64,000 nucleotides of DNA from Hevea brasiliensis (GCF_030052815.1 NC_079498.1:98102041-98166040), one strand, 5' to 3'. Numbered from the stretch's first letter, positions 1-12,400 are shown. Notes: generated by a model from the letters alone, not told the origin. Program-made: numbers and translations.

Positions 1-568
1 AATAAATCCAACAACATATATTTAAAATTTGTTTTAAAAGAATACAGATCTAAAAACTATTTAAAAAAAAAAATCACCAATTACCACCTTAAAGACATCA
101 GAAGAAAAGAAGAAAAGAGCAGAGGAAGAAAAGGGGAGGAGGTTTTCTAAACAGGAGGAGAGTCAATATCTCTAAATTTGACATTTTCCTATTGTTATTA
201 TTTGTGTCATAAATTAATTTATAAATGAATAATAACATTGCATAGAAATTTTAATGGAATTTAAATTAAAATTTAGTAATTTTTATAATACCCAATACAA
301 CCACCACAATTAAGGAATGAGGAGTTAAAAAAAAAAAAAAAACCATGATAGTTTGGCATATTGCACAAAATCACAAATTCCCAATCACTAAAGGGTGAAA
401 AACAAAAAGGAAAAATAAGAAAATGAAATGGGGAATCATGGAAACATTCTAAATATCCAAATGAAAAGCAGCAAAATAAGAAATTTTTTTTTTGTGTGAA
501 GTCCCAGGCAACAGCAGTAACAAAGGTCCATCAACCTGGTATGGGCTTTTGCATCATCCTTTGAATTC
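1..568 (-). other. eRF1 3' UTR and downstream flank
   Basis: This lies downstream of the eRF1 stop codon on the minus strand. It is AT-rich with short A-runs (63-72, 329-345) and a purine-rich patch (100-150). The proximal part should be the eRF1 3' UTR; I cannot fix the poly(A) site. No other gene is visible. Confidence 0.5.
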
Positions 569-1882
569 TTAATCCGAATCCTCATAAATTTCTCCATCAT
601 CAGACAACTCGTCAAAAGATCTAATGTCAAGCTGGTAGCGAAGAATACCCCCAATTCCGCCAAACCCTCTGCAAAATTGTGATCCCTCTTGAGATTTGTT
701 TGTAACAAATTCAAGCGTGCAACCAAATCGCTTGTATTCATTGGCAAACCACTCAAGCAAAGGCATTTTTTCCTGAACCTCCAACTCTGCAGAGTTAGCT
801 GCATCCCTGAAGTTACTCTGATCAGCCTCTTGCTCCTTGTTCAAGTGCTTTATAATCATTTCACCTGTAACACTGTTTTTCAGAACATATCGATTAATAT
901 CTAGATTTTCCCACACAATAAGGGTTTCAACAGCACCCATTTCCAGAGCCTTCAATGTATCATCAACACCAAAGACATACTTTCCAGTATCCTGGCTGAT
1001 CTCCTCAAAGTATTTCCCAATCAACCGTTTTTCCTGTATGAACTTTACATTTGATAGAATCTCAGCTGAAAGTTCAATAGCTTGGTTGAAACCGTTCTCT
1101 CCCCCATAAGAAACATCAACCACATTCAATATCTTGGCTTGCAAACGAGGATCAAACATATCTGACTGGCTCAGCTCAGTTTTGAAGTCTGCTGAACCTG
1201 CCAGTATCAGCCCAGAAACATTTGGCTGACTGGTGGCAGGATTGATGAAGAACTGCGTGGCAAGCTCGGCAGTTTTCCTAACATAGTTGTGTCGTTTTTC
1301 CATCCGAAGTCGAGCAAAACGAAGGGCAGACTGCCCTCCTCTTCCATGCTTCTTTGGTAAATCAACAGTAAATTTATGAAGCACTTCTCGTGTGTTACCA
1401 CTTAATGTCCCAAACAGGGTGCCGTTCCCATCCATGACAATAAAACCAAACTTGTCGTCAGATTCTAAGAGTTCATTGAGTGCTTCTGTGTGAAACTTGT
1501 TGTCACAAAGGTAAAGTGATGCATTTATAGGTTTGAAAGGCTCAAAATCAATTGTCACCTTCTTTTCCTTCCCATCTTCAGTAACAACTGTTCCAGTATA
1601 AAGCACCAGCCCATTGGGAGGAACCTTGTTATAAAGTTTCAGCCTCTGTTGAGCAGATGTAATGGCAGCCAAGACAGACTGGCGGTTGACCCTACTTTTA
1701 ATGTTTGAAGCAGTTCCAAATTCATCACCCAGCATCTTTGTGACCCGAGATATCTGATCACGAGGAGGCATTATAAGAGATATCATGCTTGTACCATTAC
1801 CCCTTGCTGACTCCAATGCCTTGATTAACTTTTTGATTTTCCATATTTCAATATTCTTATCTGATTCATGACCATCTGCCAT
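569..1882 (-). CDS. ERF1: Eukaryotic peptide chain release factor subunit 1 (eRF1)
   Basis: This cytosolic factor recognises all three stop codons in the ribosomal A site and triggers peptidyl-tRNA hydrolysis together with eRF3. The 437-residue CDS is a single exon and complete. The diagnostic motifs are all present: NIKS at residues 60-63, YxCxxxF at 124-130 (stop-codon recognition), and GGQ at 182-184 in an RGGQSALRF context (catalysis). An acidic tail follows residue 425. The length fits plant eRF1 (about 436). The reading frame stays open to 2107, but ATG 1880-1882 begins the conserved [24 protein letters not shown] start and is preceded by a splice acceptor (TTTGCTCAG, AG at 1884-1885), so the extra N-terminus is intron. 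No frameshift or missing key residue was seen. Confidence 0.97.
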   Translation of the reverse strand: MADGHESDKNIEIWKIKKLIKALESARGNGTSMISLIMPPRDQISRVTKMLGDEFGTASNIKSRVNRQSVLAAITSAQQRLKLYNKVPPNGLVLYTGTVVTEDGKEKKVTIDFEPFKPINASLYLCDNKFHTEALNELLESDDKFGFIVMDGNGTLFGTLSGNTREVLHKFTVDLPKKHGRGGQSALRFARLRMEKRHNYVRKTAELATQFFINPATSQPNVSGLILAGSADFKTELSQSDMFDPRLQAKILNVVDVSYGGENGFNQAIELSAEILSNVKFIQEKRLIGKYFEEISQDTGKYVFGVDDTLKALEMGAVETLIVWENLDINRYVLKNSVTGEMIIKHLNKEQEADQSNFRDAANSAELEVQEKMPLLEWFANEYKRFGCTLEFVTNKSQEGSQFCRGFGGIGGILRYQLDIRSFDELSDDGEIYEDSD

Positions 1883-2862
1883 TCTGAGCAAAGAAAGACA
1901 CCAGATAGATATATACCCTACACAGGCTTGTGCCAACAATAAATAGTCAGGACGGTAAGCAATCCAACAGAAAAAGGAATTAAAATGAGTTTCTGAATAA
2001 TCAATTAAGTAGAAAATAAAAAGTACACAACAACAACTTTTAACATCATTGCTGGAATTCATATTATGAATCATTATTTCTTTTCCAAAACTGAGAGAAC
2101 TTTGCACACAAAGTTACAATCAATGTAATGTGTACACTTGCATTTAGGTAAAAATCCAAGCAAGTAATAGGGAGAACTAGGCATTCTCATTTACCAATCT
2201 AATCTACATATTCTCATGCTGCAATGATATGTACTTCATACAAAAAAATTATGGACAAATATTGGTGTAAAAACATTTTGATTATTGAGGATGTTCATTA
2301 AGTTTGTCCTCGAGTACTTGAGAAGTTTTGACAAGAAAAAGTGGGCAACAAAATCAGCATATCATACAAATCAACAAATTGTTCCTGGCACAGGCAAAGC
2401 TGAAACCTACCTAATTCTAGCAATGCTATCGCTTACAAACATTCTGCCTCAGGAGCATATCAAATAGAAATACAGGTGGAGCGATCATAAATCTATTAAA
2501 GGAACAAAGTCTAATCTGATATCTAGAAAAGGCGTGTTATGGCAATTTTTCAGTAATACAATAGCCAAAGTCAAACTCTCAAAATATTAAGACAGCACAT
2601 CAAAGGGACATGTAAAACTTTCACATGGATGTCAATGCATGTAGCAAATCCCTAAAGATAGAAATAAGACCTGTCCAAGAAAGCACAGGCCTTATCTTTA
2701 ATCATTTGAGCTGTGCACAAATAAGCTAGATGGCATTTTAACACCATTTTAAATTCAAATGGCATCACAACACTATGATCATTAACATCATTATACGCCT
2801 TAGCCACCCGACTACGATAAGAAATTATATTAATCAAGTGGTAACTATTAGTAACACCAATG

Positions 2863-3311
2863 CCTCAAAACCTGTATTCTAGTCCAGCTAAGTTTGCAGC
2901 ATTTTAAAACTCAGTGAAATTCCATTTCACAAGGGCAAGTGGTATCATCTATTACATTAAAAAAAACCCAAATCCCATCAGTATACTTCCCAATGTTGAA
3001 AGTAGTGTAGTAGTAATAATGTTGAATATAAAATATCTGTTGGTTAGAAGATTCCAAGCGTAGTATTCATAAATTGGGACTAGGAATCCAGGACAATTAC
3101 AAAAGTTAGAAGCTCCAGACTCTAGATTCAGCCTAAGTTCTGACTCTCACTTAACTAGAGATCTTGTTATCTATCAGGAAGCTCCAGACTCTAGATTGAG
3201 CCTAAGTTCTGACTCTCACTTAACTAGAGATCTTGTTATCTATCAGGAAGCTCCAGACTCTAGATTGAGCCTAAGTTCTGACTCTCACTTAACTAGAGAT
3301 CTTGTTATATA
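2863..3311. repeat. Tandem repeat array, copy 1 (449 bp)
   Basis: First of three head-to-tail copies in the eRF1 5'UTR intron. Each begins with CCTCAAAACCTGTATTC and ends in 69-bp subrepeats that begin AAGCTCCAGACTC. Here the subrepeats start at 3110, 3179 and 3248, so there are three exact-period units. Confidence 0.9.
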
Positions 3312-3587
3312 CCTCAAAACCTGTATTCTAGTCCAGCTAAGTTTGCAGCATTTTAAAACTCAGTGAAATTCCATTTCACAAGGGCAAGTGGTATCATCTA
3401 TTACATTAAAGCTTGCCCCCACACCCCACCCCACCCCCCACGCCCACCCCACGCCCCCCCCCCCCAAAAAAAAAAAAAAAAAAAAAACCAAATCCCATCA
3501 GTATACTTCCCAATGTTGAAAGTAGTGTAGTAGTAATAATGTTGAATATAAAATATCTGTTGGTTAGAAGATTCCAAGCATAGTATT
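3312..3587. repeat. Tandem repeat array, copy 2, left half
   Basis: This copy is interrupted by the copia element after GTATT (3583-3587) and resumes at 8308, running to 8476. Compared with copies 1 and 3 it has gained about 70 bp of C-rich sequence and an A-run (3411-3487). Its right half holds only two subrepeats (8350 and 8413), the first shortened by 6 bp. Confidence 0.9.
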
Positions 3588-3777
3588 TGTAGAAAGAGAT
3601 GTAGAAAGAGATGATTCTCATTGATTTCAATTAATCTGTACATGGGTATTTATATACAATTGATTCCTATAATTGTGTTATACTAATTAGGAAGAAATCC
3701 TAAATAAGAAATCCTAAATAGGAATACAGAATACAGAATATACACAGAAATAATATAATGATTGACTTTCCATAACA
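3588..3777 (-). repeat. Copia 3' LTR (190 bp)
   Basis: Bounded by TG...CA with target duplication GTATT immediately left. By eye it is base-for-base the same as the other LTR, including the doubled TAGAAAGAGATG at one edge. Confidence 0.95.
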
Positions 3778-3784
3778 CTCCCCC

Positions 3785-6700
3785 TCAAGTTGGAGCATAG
3801 ATGTTAATCATGCCCAACTTGTTACAAATGTAGTCAATCCTAGCTCCATTCAGAGCTTTTGTGAAAATATCTCCTAACTGCTCTCCAGTTTTGATATGTC
3901 CTGTTGAGATGATCTGTTGTTGAATCTTTTCACGAACAAAGTGACAATCAATCTCAATATGTTTGGTCCGCTCATGAAATACCGGATTAGAAGCAATATG
4001 GAGAGCAGCTTGATTATCACACCACAATTTCGCAGGTTGGGGGGTCTTAAAACCTGTCTCATCTAGTAATTGAAATATCCACATTACCTCACATACTGAT
4101 TGTGCCATGGCTCTGTATTCGGATTCAGCACTAGATCGAGAAACTACACTCTGCTTCTTGCTTTTCCAAGACACCAAATTTCCTCCAACAAAAACGCAAT
4201 ATCCAGTAGTTGACCTCCTATCAACCTTAGATCCAGCCCAGTCGGCATCTGAAAAACATTCAACATTCAAATGCCCATGATTACCATATAACAAACCTCT
4301 TCCTGGAGCTCCCTTCAGATAGCACAAGATTTGTCCCAAGGCTTCCCAATGAGCAACAGTTGGGGAAGACATAAACTGACTTACCACACTAACGGCATAA
4401 GCAATGTCAGGACGAGTGACAGTAAGGTAGTTCAATTTTCCTACCAATCTCATGTATATATCTGGATCTTCAAACAACTCACTATCCCACACTTGATTGT
4501 AAATTTGGAGTCATTGGTGCACTACAAGGCTTAGCACCTAATTTTCCTGTCTCTGTCAATAGATCGATGACATATTTTCTTTGAGACAAGAAAATACCCT
4601 TCTTACTTCTCATAACTTCAATACCCAAAAAATACTTTAATAATCCCAAGTCTTTGGTGCAAACTGGTTTGGAGGAAGGTTTTAAGAGATGAAATACTGC
4701 AGAGTCACTCCCGGTGATGATAATGTCATCCACATAGACTACTGGAGAATTAGACCACCTCATTGCTTATAAAATCTTGAGTGATCACACTTACTCTTTT
4801 GCATACCAAATTCTGTCTTGTTTCACTGAATCTCCCAAACCAGGACCTAGGACTTTGTTTCAAGCCCTAAAGAGACTTCTGAAGCCTACAAACTTTATCC
4901 AACTCCCCCTGAGCAACAAACCCAGGTGGTTGCTCCATCTACACCTCCTCCGAAGATCACCATGAAGGAAAGCATTCTTGATATCCAATTGGTGCAGGGC
5001 CAATCATATGTAGTGCTAAAGAGATAAACAAGCGAGCAGTAAGTTTAGCTACGGAGAAAAAGTGTCGAGTAATCAACCCCATCTGCCTGAGCCTATCCTT
5101 GTGCCACAATGTGTGCTTTTAACCCATCCACAGAACCCTCCGGATTTACCTTTACTGTAAATACCCATTTTCAACCAACAGTTTTCTTACCAGTGGGCAA
5201 AGCTTGATTCCCATGTACCATTAGCATCTAAAGCCTCCATTTCTTCTTTCATAGCAAAGACACCACGGGATGAGACAAAGGCCTCACCAATGATATTAGG
5301 GATAGGAGCGAGTCTAAAGAAGTAACAAAACACCGAGAACAAGAAGACAATTGATTATAAGAAACAAAAGAAGAGATAGGGTAAGTACATGAACGCGTTT
5401 ACCTTTACGAAGAGCAATGGGTAAATCTAGATCGAGAATCATGATCGGTATGAGGTCTGAGGATCTCCCAACGAAGTAGCTAGTGGAGGATCCGAGTCGG
5501 TAATCTCCAATCTCTGAATAAACATGAACAACGGAGGCCGAGTAGGTCTAGAGACGTAAGAAAGCAGTGTGAGAGAGGACTAGACATTGATTGGGCAAGA
5601 TATATTAAGATATCATCCTCCTCCCCGACTCTCATACACGGATGATTGAGAAAAAAATGGAGTGGACTCAAAAATGTGACATCTGCAGAAACAAGATAAC
5701 GATTAAGAGTAGGAGAAAGCAATGTACCCTTTTTGAATCGGAGTACCCAAGGAAGACACATTTGAGAGACTTTGGATCCAATTTAGTAATCATGACCGAA
5801 CATCACGTACAAAACAAGTACAACCAAAAATACGGGGTTCAACAGAAACAAAGATTTTGTAGGGAACAAAGCGGTATAAGGAATATCCCCATTAAGGATG
5901 ACGGCATACGATTGATCAAAAACATGCCGTAGAAAGCGCATCCGCCCAAAAGTGTTTAGGAACTTTCATCCGAAAAGAAGAGCACGAGTTACCTCAAGAA
6001 GATGCCGATTTTTCTTTCGCCACGCCATTTTGGGATGGGGTATCCACACGGAAGATCGATGAAGAATGCCATTTTGTGTCATGTAAGACTAAATTGTCTT
6101 TGAAAAATATTCTTTAGCATTGTCACTTCTTAATATGCGCATGAAATATTAAATTGAGTTTTGATTTCATTACAAAAGGCACAAAAGATAGAAAACAACT
6201 CGAGCGATTCTTCATTAAATATAACCAAGTAACACGAGTAATCATCAACAAAAGTAACAAAATAACGAAATCCAGTTTAGAAGTAAGAACAAGGACCCCA
6301 AACATCGTAATGAACTAACTCAAAAGGGGATGAAGCCCGTTTATTGACTCTAGACACGAAGGCAAGCGATGATGTTTTGCAAACCGACACGACTCACATT
6401 CTAGTCTTGATAAAGATCAAATCGAGGACACAACTTCTTCATGGTAGACAAAGAAGGATGACCCAATCTACAATGAGCTTCAAGAGGTGTTACTGATCGG
6501 AGCAAACAAGCGACCGCGGTACATGATTTTCGAATGTAGAGACCACGACTCACGCGTCCTCTACCAATAATCGCTTGTCGTAAGATCCTCAAACAAACAC
6601 CGATCGAAAAAAGGAAATAGAACAATTTAAGGTACGAGTAAGTTTACTAATGAAAGTAGATTAAAAGAGAAATTTGGTAGACACAAAGCAGATGACAAAG

Positions 6701-7840
6701 AAATTGACGAAGTCGGATTCGATTCGTAACCCATGACACAAGAAGTAGAACCATCGGCTAAAGTATGATGAGGAAGTGGGATTAGACAAAAGCGGATAGA
6801 AGACTAGAATTACTGTCATGTGATCTGTTGCACGAGAATCAATAACCCATTTGGATGAGGAAGACACAAGGCATGTAGTGGATTTACGACTCGTGATCGC
6901 GATGATAGGGGAACTGGTAGGCTTTAGAGATGCACGATCTTGGGAAAAGCGTGCAAAATCTTCTGAGATACCAAAGCAGTTTTCTCGGAGGAAGATACCG
7001 TAGAATCCTCTCACGCCATATTTGCCATCTGTGATCGTGATTTTTCCTCTGAAGTCTGCGGACAATTATATTTTGTATGGCTGTGCTCATGACAATAATA
7101 ACAAATGACTCCTCTTGAGTCTGATTAGAACTAGCCTCTCCATTACGCTGATTATTTACATTGCTGTAATTCCTCCTCTACTTCCTCTTCTATTACCTGT
7201 TGTCCATTTGGATTACGGCTAATAAGAGCACTCTTGGCGTGTGAAGATTGGGTACTCTGCACGAAGGACCCGTGTGAATGTTTCATGCAAAGAGGAAATC
7301 TCGAGCGGAAAGAATCGAGATTTAGCGATCTCATACTCGAAGGAAGGCACAAGAAAACTCATAACGATTGCTCCGTTGGGCTCTTGAACTTTCACATCGT
7401 AACTAAAAGGCAACAATACATTAAGTTCCTCATATACCCGTTTAAAATCCATAAAATAAGCCGTGAGAGACTTATTCTCTTTCTCAAAGACGGTAGAATG
7501 CCTTACAAACATCATAAATACGGGAGATATTCCCTTTACGAATCTGTAAAATCTAAGTAATCCATCAATTCTTTAACAAATTCCACGTGATTAATTAAAC
7601 TAATTACCTCACCGTGAATCGAGTTCAAGCCGCAAAAACAACCGAGCGTCCTCCCTTAGCCAAGTTTGTTGTGTATCATCGATGAGGTGGATCTTTAGTA
7701 AGGTGATCATCCTTATCAATGCTACGCAAATAGACCCTAACGATCTTACTCCACTCCGGGTAATTTGAACCATTAAGTTTGTGTTCGTGATCTTAGTCAT
7801 CATCGAATCACATCGTAAATAACATTCTTATTGTCCGCCA
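3785..7840 (-). pseudogene. Decayed copia gag-pol
   Basis: Visible landmarks on the minus strand are: protease active-site region reading WVIDSRATDHM near 6830, where the family has DSG, so the catalytic glycine is Arg; pre-integrase motif AHCRLGHPSLSTMKKL near 6430-6480; RT entry motif near 4975 (HQLDIKNAFLHG context) followed by an in-frame stop; RT YVDDIIITG near 4730; and RNase H ADWAG, SSAESEYRA, CDNQAA and RTKHIEID within 3785-4492. The RT and RNase H reading frames (4763-4482 and 4492-3785) are offset by a frameshift near 4490. The 5' two-thirds is much more damaged than the 3' third. Gag starts near 7840 (ATGGCGGACAATAAG on the minus strand) and meets a stop within 14 codons. No functional polyprotein can be read. 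Confidence 0.9.
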
Positions 7841-8101
7841 TTTGTTGAGACAAAGAAACTAACCAAAACGCTAATCCAAAGTCTTGTGACAACAAAATAA
7901 TCCAAAATCACAAATCAAGTAAATACGAAATAGGATCGAGAGCCAAACCTCGAAGTCCTTTAATGGTGTCTTGGATCGAACAAAGACACAGTGGTGGAAT
8001 GAGGGGATTGAGGCGACGCGGCAATGTTGATCGAATCGAAGCAGTAGGTCGCCAAGGTCTCTCTGGTGGGTGGTGAGAACAAATAGTCACCCTAGATGGC
8101 T

Positions 8102-8112
8102 GCTCGATACCA
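8102..8112 (-). other. Copia primer-binding site, one base short
   Basis: On the minus strand this reads TGGTATCGAGC. Compared with the initiator-Met tRNA complement TGGTATCAGAGC, found intact in the TRIM at 56359-56370, it lacks one base. First-strand priming of this copy may therefore be weakened. Confidence 0.8.
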
Positions 8113-8302
8113 TGTAGAAAGAGATGTAGAAAGAGATGATTCTCATTGATTTCAATTAATCTGTACATGGGTATTTATATACAATTGATTCCTATAATTG
8201 TGTTATACTAATTAGGAAGAAATCCTAAATAAGAAATCCTAAATAGGAATACAGAATACAGAATATACACAGAAATAATATAATGATTGACTTTCCATAA
8301 CA
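8113..8302 (-). repeat. Copia 5' LTR (190 bp)
   Basis: The same 190 bp as the partner LTR, followed by the second GTATT (8303-8307). The primer-binding site abuts it at 8112 with no spacer. Confidence 0.95.
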
Positions 8303-8476
8303 GTATTCATAAATTGGGACTAGGAATCCTGGACAATTACAAAAGTTAGAAGCTCCAGACTCTAGATTCAGTTCTTACTCTCACTTAACTAGAGATCTTG
8401 TTATATATCAGGAAGCTCCAGACTCTAGATTAAGCCTAAGTTCTGACTCTCACTTAACTAGAGATCTTGTTATATA

Positions 8477-8870
8477 CCTCAAAACCTGTATTCTAGTCCA
8501 GCTAAGTTTGCAGCATTTTAAAACTCAGCGAAATTTCATTTCACAAGGGCAAGTGGTATCATCTATTACATTAAAAAAAACCCAAATCCCATCAGTATAC
8601 TTCCCAATGTTGAAAGTAGTGTAGTAGTAATAATGTTGAATATAAAATATCTGTTGGTTAGAAGATTCTAAGCGTAGTATTCATAAATTGGGACTAGGAA
8701 TCCAGGACAATTACAAAAGTTAGAAGCTCCAGACTCTAGATTCAGCCTAAGTTCAGACTCTCACTTAACTAGAGATCTTGTTATATATCAGGAAGCTCCA
8801 GACTCTAGATTAAGCCTAAGTTCTGACTCTCACTTAACTAGAGATCTAGTTATATATCAGGACTTTCATA
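8477..8870. repeat. Tandem repeat array, copy 3
   Basis: Third copy of the same unit, starting at CCTCAAAACC (8477) with two 69-bp subrepeats at 8724 and 8793. It matches copies 1 and 2 closely, so the array predates the copia insertion into copy 2. Confidence 0.88.
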
Positions 8871-9219
8871 AATGAAATTAGTTATATATACCCTTCTCAT
8901 GGAACATTTCAAAATCTGCAAATAAAGTAATTTCTAATAAGATCTCAAAGCAAATCGTACTTTGATCCTTCTAATCAAATTGAATTCACTAAGAAACTTA
9001 ACAAAGCGCATAAATTAGAAATATCAGTTTCTACTAGCAGAACAGAAAGAAAGAAAGAAAGACAGATAACCCTCTAAAGAAGCAAGCTAAGTAGAGAGAA
9101 AAATCAAGACCCGAAAGAAGGACATGATGAATCAAAGTAGCGAAGAATAGATGGAAAAGAATTACAAAAACCCACCAAAAAAATAAAGAACAGTAAGAAG
9201 TGAAATTAAAGAGTAATAC

Positions 9220-9400
9220 CTGGAGAATAAGATTGAAGGTGACGATGGATTGGATTGGATTGGATTTGACTGGATTGAAGACTCCTGTTTGCTCTCCCTC
9301 TCTTTCCCTCGTCTCACAAAACAGTCAGACAAGTGAATGAGCATCTTTAGGGTTTCCAGTTGCCGCTGCTGTGCAGCTACTTCACCTGTCCTTTTCCGCA
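9220..9400 (-). other. Predicted eRF1 5'UTR leader exon and proximal promoter
   Basis: A CT-rich stretch with an ATCCA pentamer run (about 9244-9265), ending at a good donor (CTCCAG|GTATTAC). It contains an AAACCCTAAA telo-box. An open frame exists here but has no recognisable protein. The transcription start is not determinable. Confidence 0.5.
9346..9355 (-). promoter_or_regulatory. Telo-box (AAACCCTAAA)
   Basis: The minus strand reads AAACCCTAAA. Telo-boxes are a known feature of plant promoters and leaders of translation-machinery genes, which fits the eRF1 assignment. The site itself is clear; its use here is inferred. Confidence 0.6.
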
Positions 9401-9419
9401 CAAACATTCATAATTTTTT

Positions 9420-12400
9420 TTTTTTTACATGTGTCTTTTTTTTTTTTCAACACTAAAAAAAAATTGATTCACAAATGAATTTTATGTTTTATATATTTCG
9501 TCTGAATATAAATTAAAATTTTGATTTTCTAAAATAAACTGTAAATAAAATTAATTTCTTTTAAATTTAATAAAATTTGAAATAAACATTACGAAACATA
9601 AATAATATTTCTTTTAAAAAATTCATTATAAAAAAATTTCATTCGATCATTCATTTTAATATATTTATTAATTAAAAAATTTATTAAGTATCATTAATTA
9701 ATTAAAAAAAGAGAGATTTATTCTTATTAATTTTTTCATATCCAACCACTTCATTCGTAAATTAGTAATAAGAATGGACAATTATTAAAATTATAATAAT
9801 TTTAACAAAATTTTTATTCTTATATAATTATCACATATATATACTTCACATTTAAAATGAGATCTCAAGATATCAACCTTGACATGCCCAACTCACATAG
9901 AGATAAGGCACACTAAAATACTTAATACTCTCTTATTTTTAATCAAACGCTTCTTTTTTATGATAATGAATTATTATTAAATTCATAATAATTTTAACAG
10001 AGTTCTTATTTCTATATAATTCGTATACACACACTTTACATTCAACGTGACATTTCAAAAAACCATCTAAATTGCTTTCTACCTTGTAAAAAGAAAATGT
10101 TCACGTAAAATCTTTCATAATAAATTTATTATATTATAATACACATGAATTTATTTTGTATTATTAATATATAGTTAATTGTTATAAATTTGTTAGGTAT
10201 AAAATTTTCTTTTGATAAAGTAGAAATCATAATTTTTTAATTGTGTTCTTCAGTGCATTTTAAGAAATGAGAGCAAATGAATTTCAATTATGAAATTATA
10301 TTAAATATAAATTATATGAAACTCAATTGTATTATGTATTTCTGATAAAAAAAATTGAATTATACATTTTAAATTGTATTATATCAAATAATAAATTTTA
10401 TTTTAAATAAATTTTAATTAAAATTCAATTAAATTACATAAAATTTTATAAAATAAAATTGAATCAAACGCTATATAAGAGAAAGTGTAAGAGAAATAAA
10501 TTTTTCAAAATTTTCATTCTCCTTTCCTATAATAATTATACAAAAATAACATTCCTTGAAAGTAAATAAATGAATAGTCAATAATAAAAGTAATCATAAC
10601 TATATTTTAAAAAAAAAAGTTAATAATCAAAAAAATTAAATCGATGTTTAAATTCATGATTAAAAGATAATTTTATTTTATTTTTTACCAAACTGTTAAT
10701 TATGGTAGTTAAAGTTGAAAAATTAATTACATCTCATTACTTTCTTTAAAAAAAATTACATCCCAATACTCCCAAGGTGTTGTCGTAGCATATGATTTAT
10801 TCGATATATAAATATATTTAAAGCAAGAGATGGTGGCGTGTTTGATATGAGTGGCTCGGTATTTTTATCTTTTTAAACAAGATTCAACTATATTCATTGA
10901 GAGCATTTTACTTTTTAATGAGTCAACTCAATGCAAATAAAATTAATCTTGTTAAACTGAGACACCTATAATATATATATATATATATATATATAAAAGA
11001 AATCTCCGTCACACACACATGTGTGTGCGTGTGTGCGCACACACACATGTGTGTGTGACGGAGATTTCTTTTATATCAATATATTATTTAAATATATTAT
11101 AATTGACCATTTTTTTAAGGATATAATTGACACAATTTTATGTTATATACATATGACACATTAAAAAAAAAAATTAATCATGATATAAACTAAACATTTG
11201 GATTAGCTGTTTTATTTATTTATTTTTTTTTTATAAAATGTTCAATTTTGCACTTATACTTATCGAGAAAGTTTAATTTAGTTTATTTTTTATTTTGTCT
11301 AAATTAATCCAAAAGTTTTAATTTAAGCTTAATTTAACTTAAAAATTAAAATTTATGAGTTAAATTTATTGATTTAAATAAAAAATCAAGAAGCTCAATT
11401 TATTAATTTTAAAATTAAATTTCTTGATTTAAACCTAAGAAATTTAATTTTTTGACTTTTTTAATTTTTGGACTAGTTAAATTGAAAATTTTAAATTAAA
11501 TTAGATAAAAAGTTAAAAGGATTAAATTGAACTTCTCTAATAAAGACAAGAATATAATTGAGTTTTAAATCAATTTTTTTTCTTGTTTTTGAATTGTTAA
11601 TTTTATAATTTAAAAAAAGTATAAATATTTTTTTTTATTTAATATACACGTCAAATAATACAGGCATTTTAAGCCTTTATTTCAATAATAAATTATATTT
11701 TCAACAAATAAATTTATATTCTACAAGTCATGTATAATTTTCATAGAAAGGTTTATTCATTTATTTTTACCCTAATATAAATGATCGAAGTTTTCATTTT
11801 GGACTTAAAAATAAAGTAAAACTCAAAGCAGACTGAACTTATCATGCATAGATGAACAAGAGAGTGAAAGGTGATACTAATTTCATTACCAAATCAAAGA
11901 TTTAAACATCATATAGGTGTTAAACTTAATTTTAATTTTAAATTAATTAGGATTGATTATATAATTTTTTTTGTTATTTAAATAATTTTATATTAATATC
12001 TAAAAATTATAAATTTTTGGAATAATTATTGGAAAAACTCCATACTTTCAAATTTTTTCAATTATACTTATACTATGAAAATTAACAATTAAATCTTAAA
12101 TTTTTAAACCCTCGTCAATTTTAGCTCACTAATAAGAAAACTGTTATCTCAATAAACAGATACGCTATGTAAGCGTCATACAAAAATACAACTTTAATAA
12201 TATATATTACTTTTCATATTAACATATTAAAATAATATATTTTTACCTTAAAATATATATTCTTAAGTCTCTTCAAATATTCTAATCCATATTTTTATTT
12301 TAAAGAATTGATTAAATGCATATTTATCAAATATATATTAATATAAGGCACTCATATTTAATAAAACATATTTTTTTTCTTTCCATTCAAAAGTATACCT

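Larger units (their letters stand above)
3588..8302 (-). mobile_element. Ty1/copia LTR retrotransposon (4,715 bp), non-autonomous
   Basis: A complete element in reverse orientation. It has two 190-bp LTRs that read identically, a 5-bp target duplication GTATT (3583-3587 and 8303-8307), a polypurine tract GAGGGGGAG (3778-3786), and a primer-binding site next to the LTR at 8102-8112. Domain order on the minus strand is gag (about 7800-7150), protease (about 6830), GAG-pre-integrase/integrase (about 6490-5700), RT (about 5250-4500) and RNase H (4490-3785), which is the copia order. Coding is broken by many stops and small indels. It lies inside the middle copy of the intronic tandem array. Confidence 0.95.
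1884..9219 (-). other. Predicted 5'UTR intron of eRF1 (about 7.3 kb)
   Basis: The acceptor AG (1884-1885) lies one base before the eRF1 ATG. The best donor is CTCCAG|GTATTAC at 9220/9219 (minus strand), at the end of a CT- and ATCCA-rich leader typical of plant 5' exons. About 4.7 kb of the intron is a copia insertion (3588-8302), and most of the rest is a local tandem repeat. 1886-2862 and 8880-9215 are plain AT-rich intron with nothing recognisable. The donor is inferred from sequence, not from a transcript. Confidence 0.6.

Noticed and set aside
1883..2107. 75-codon N-terminal extension of eRF1 in the same open frame
   Set aside because: It is hydrophobic and Cys-rich, unlike any eRF1. 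A splice acceptor precedes the conserved ATG by one base.
3110..3310. CRISPR-like regularly spaced repeat
   Set aside because: The 69-bp units are contiguous with no unique spacers, in a plant intron.
3401..3643. Gly/Phe-rich small ORFs
   Set aside because: Translation of a C-tract followed by an A-tract; no coding signal.
5642..5932. 96-codon plus-strand ORF inside the copia element
   Set aside because: Antisense shadow of the decayed integrase region, with no family resemblance.
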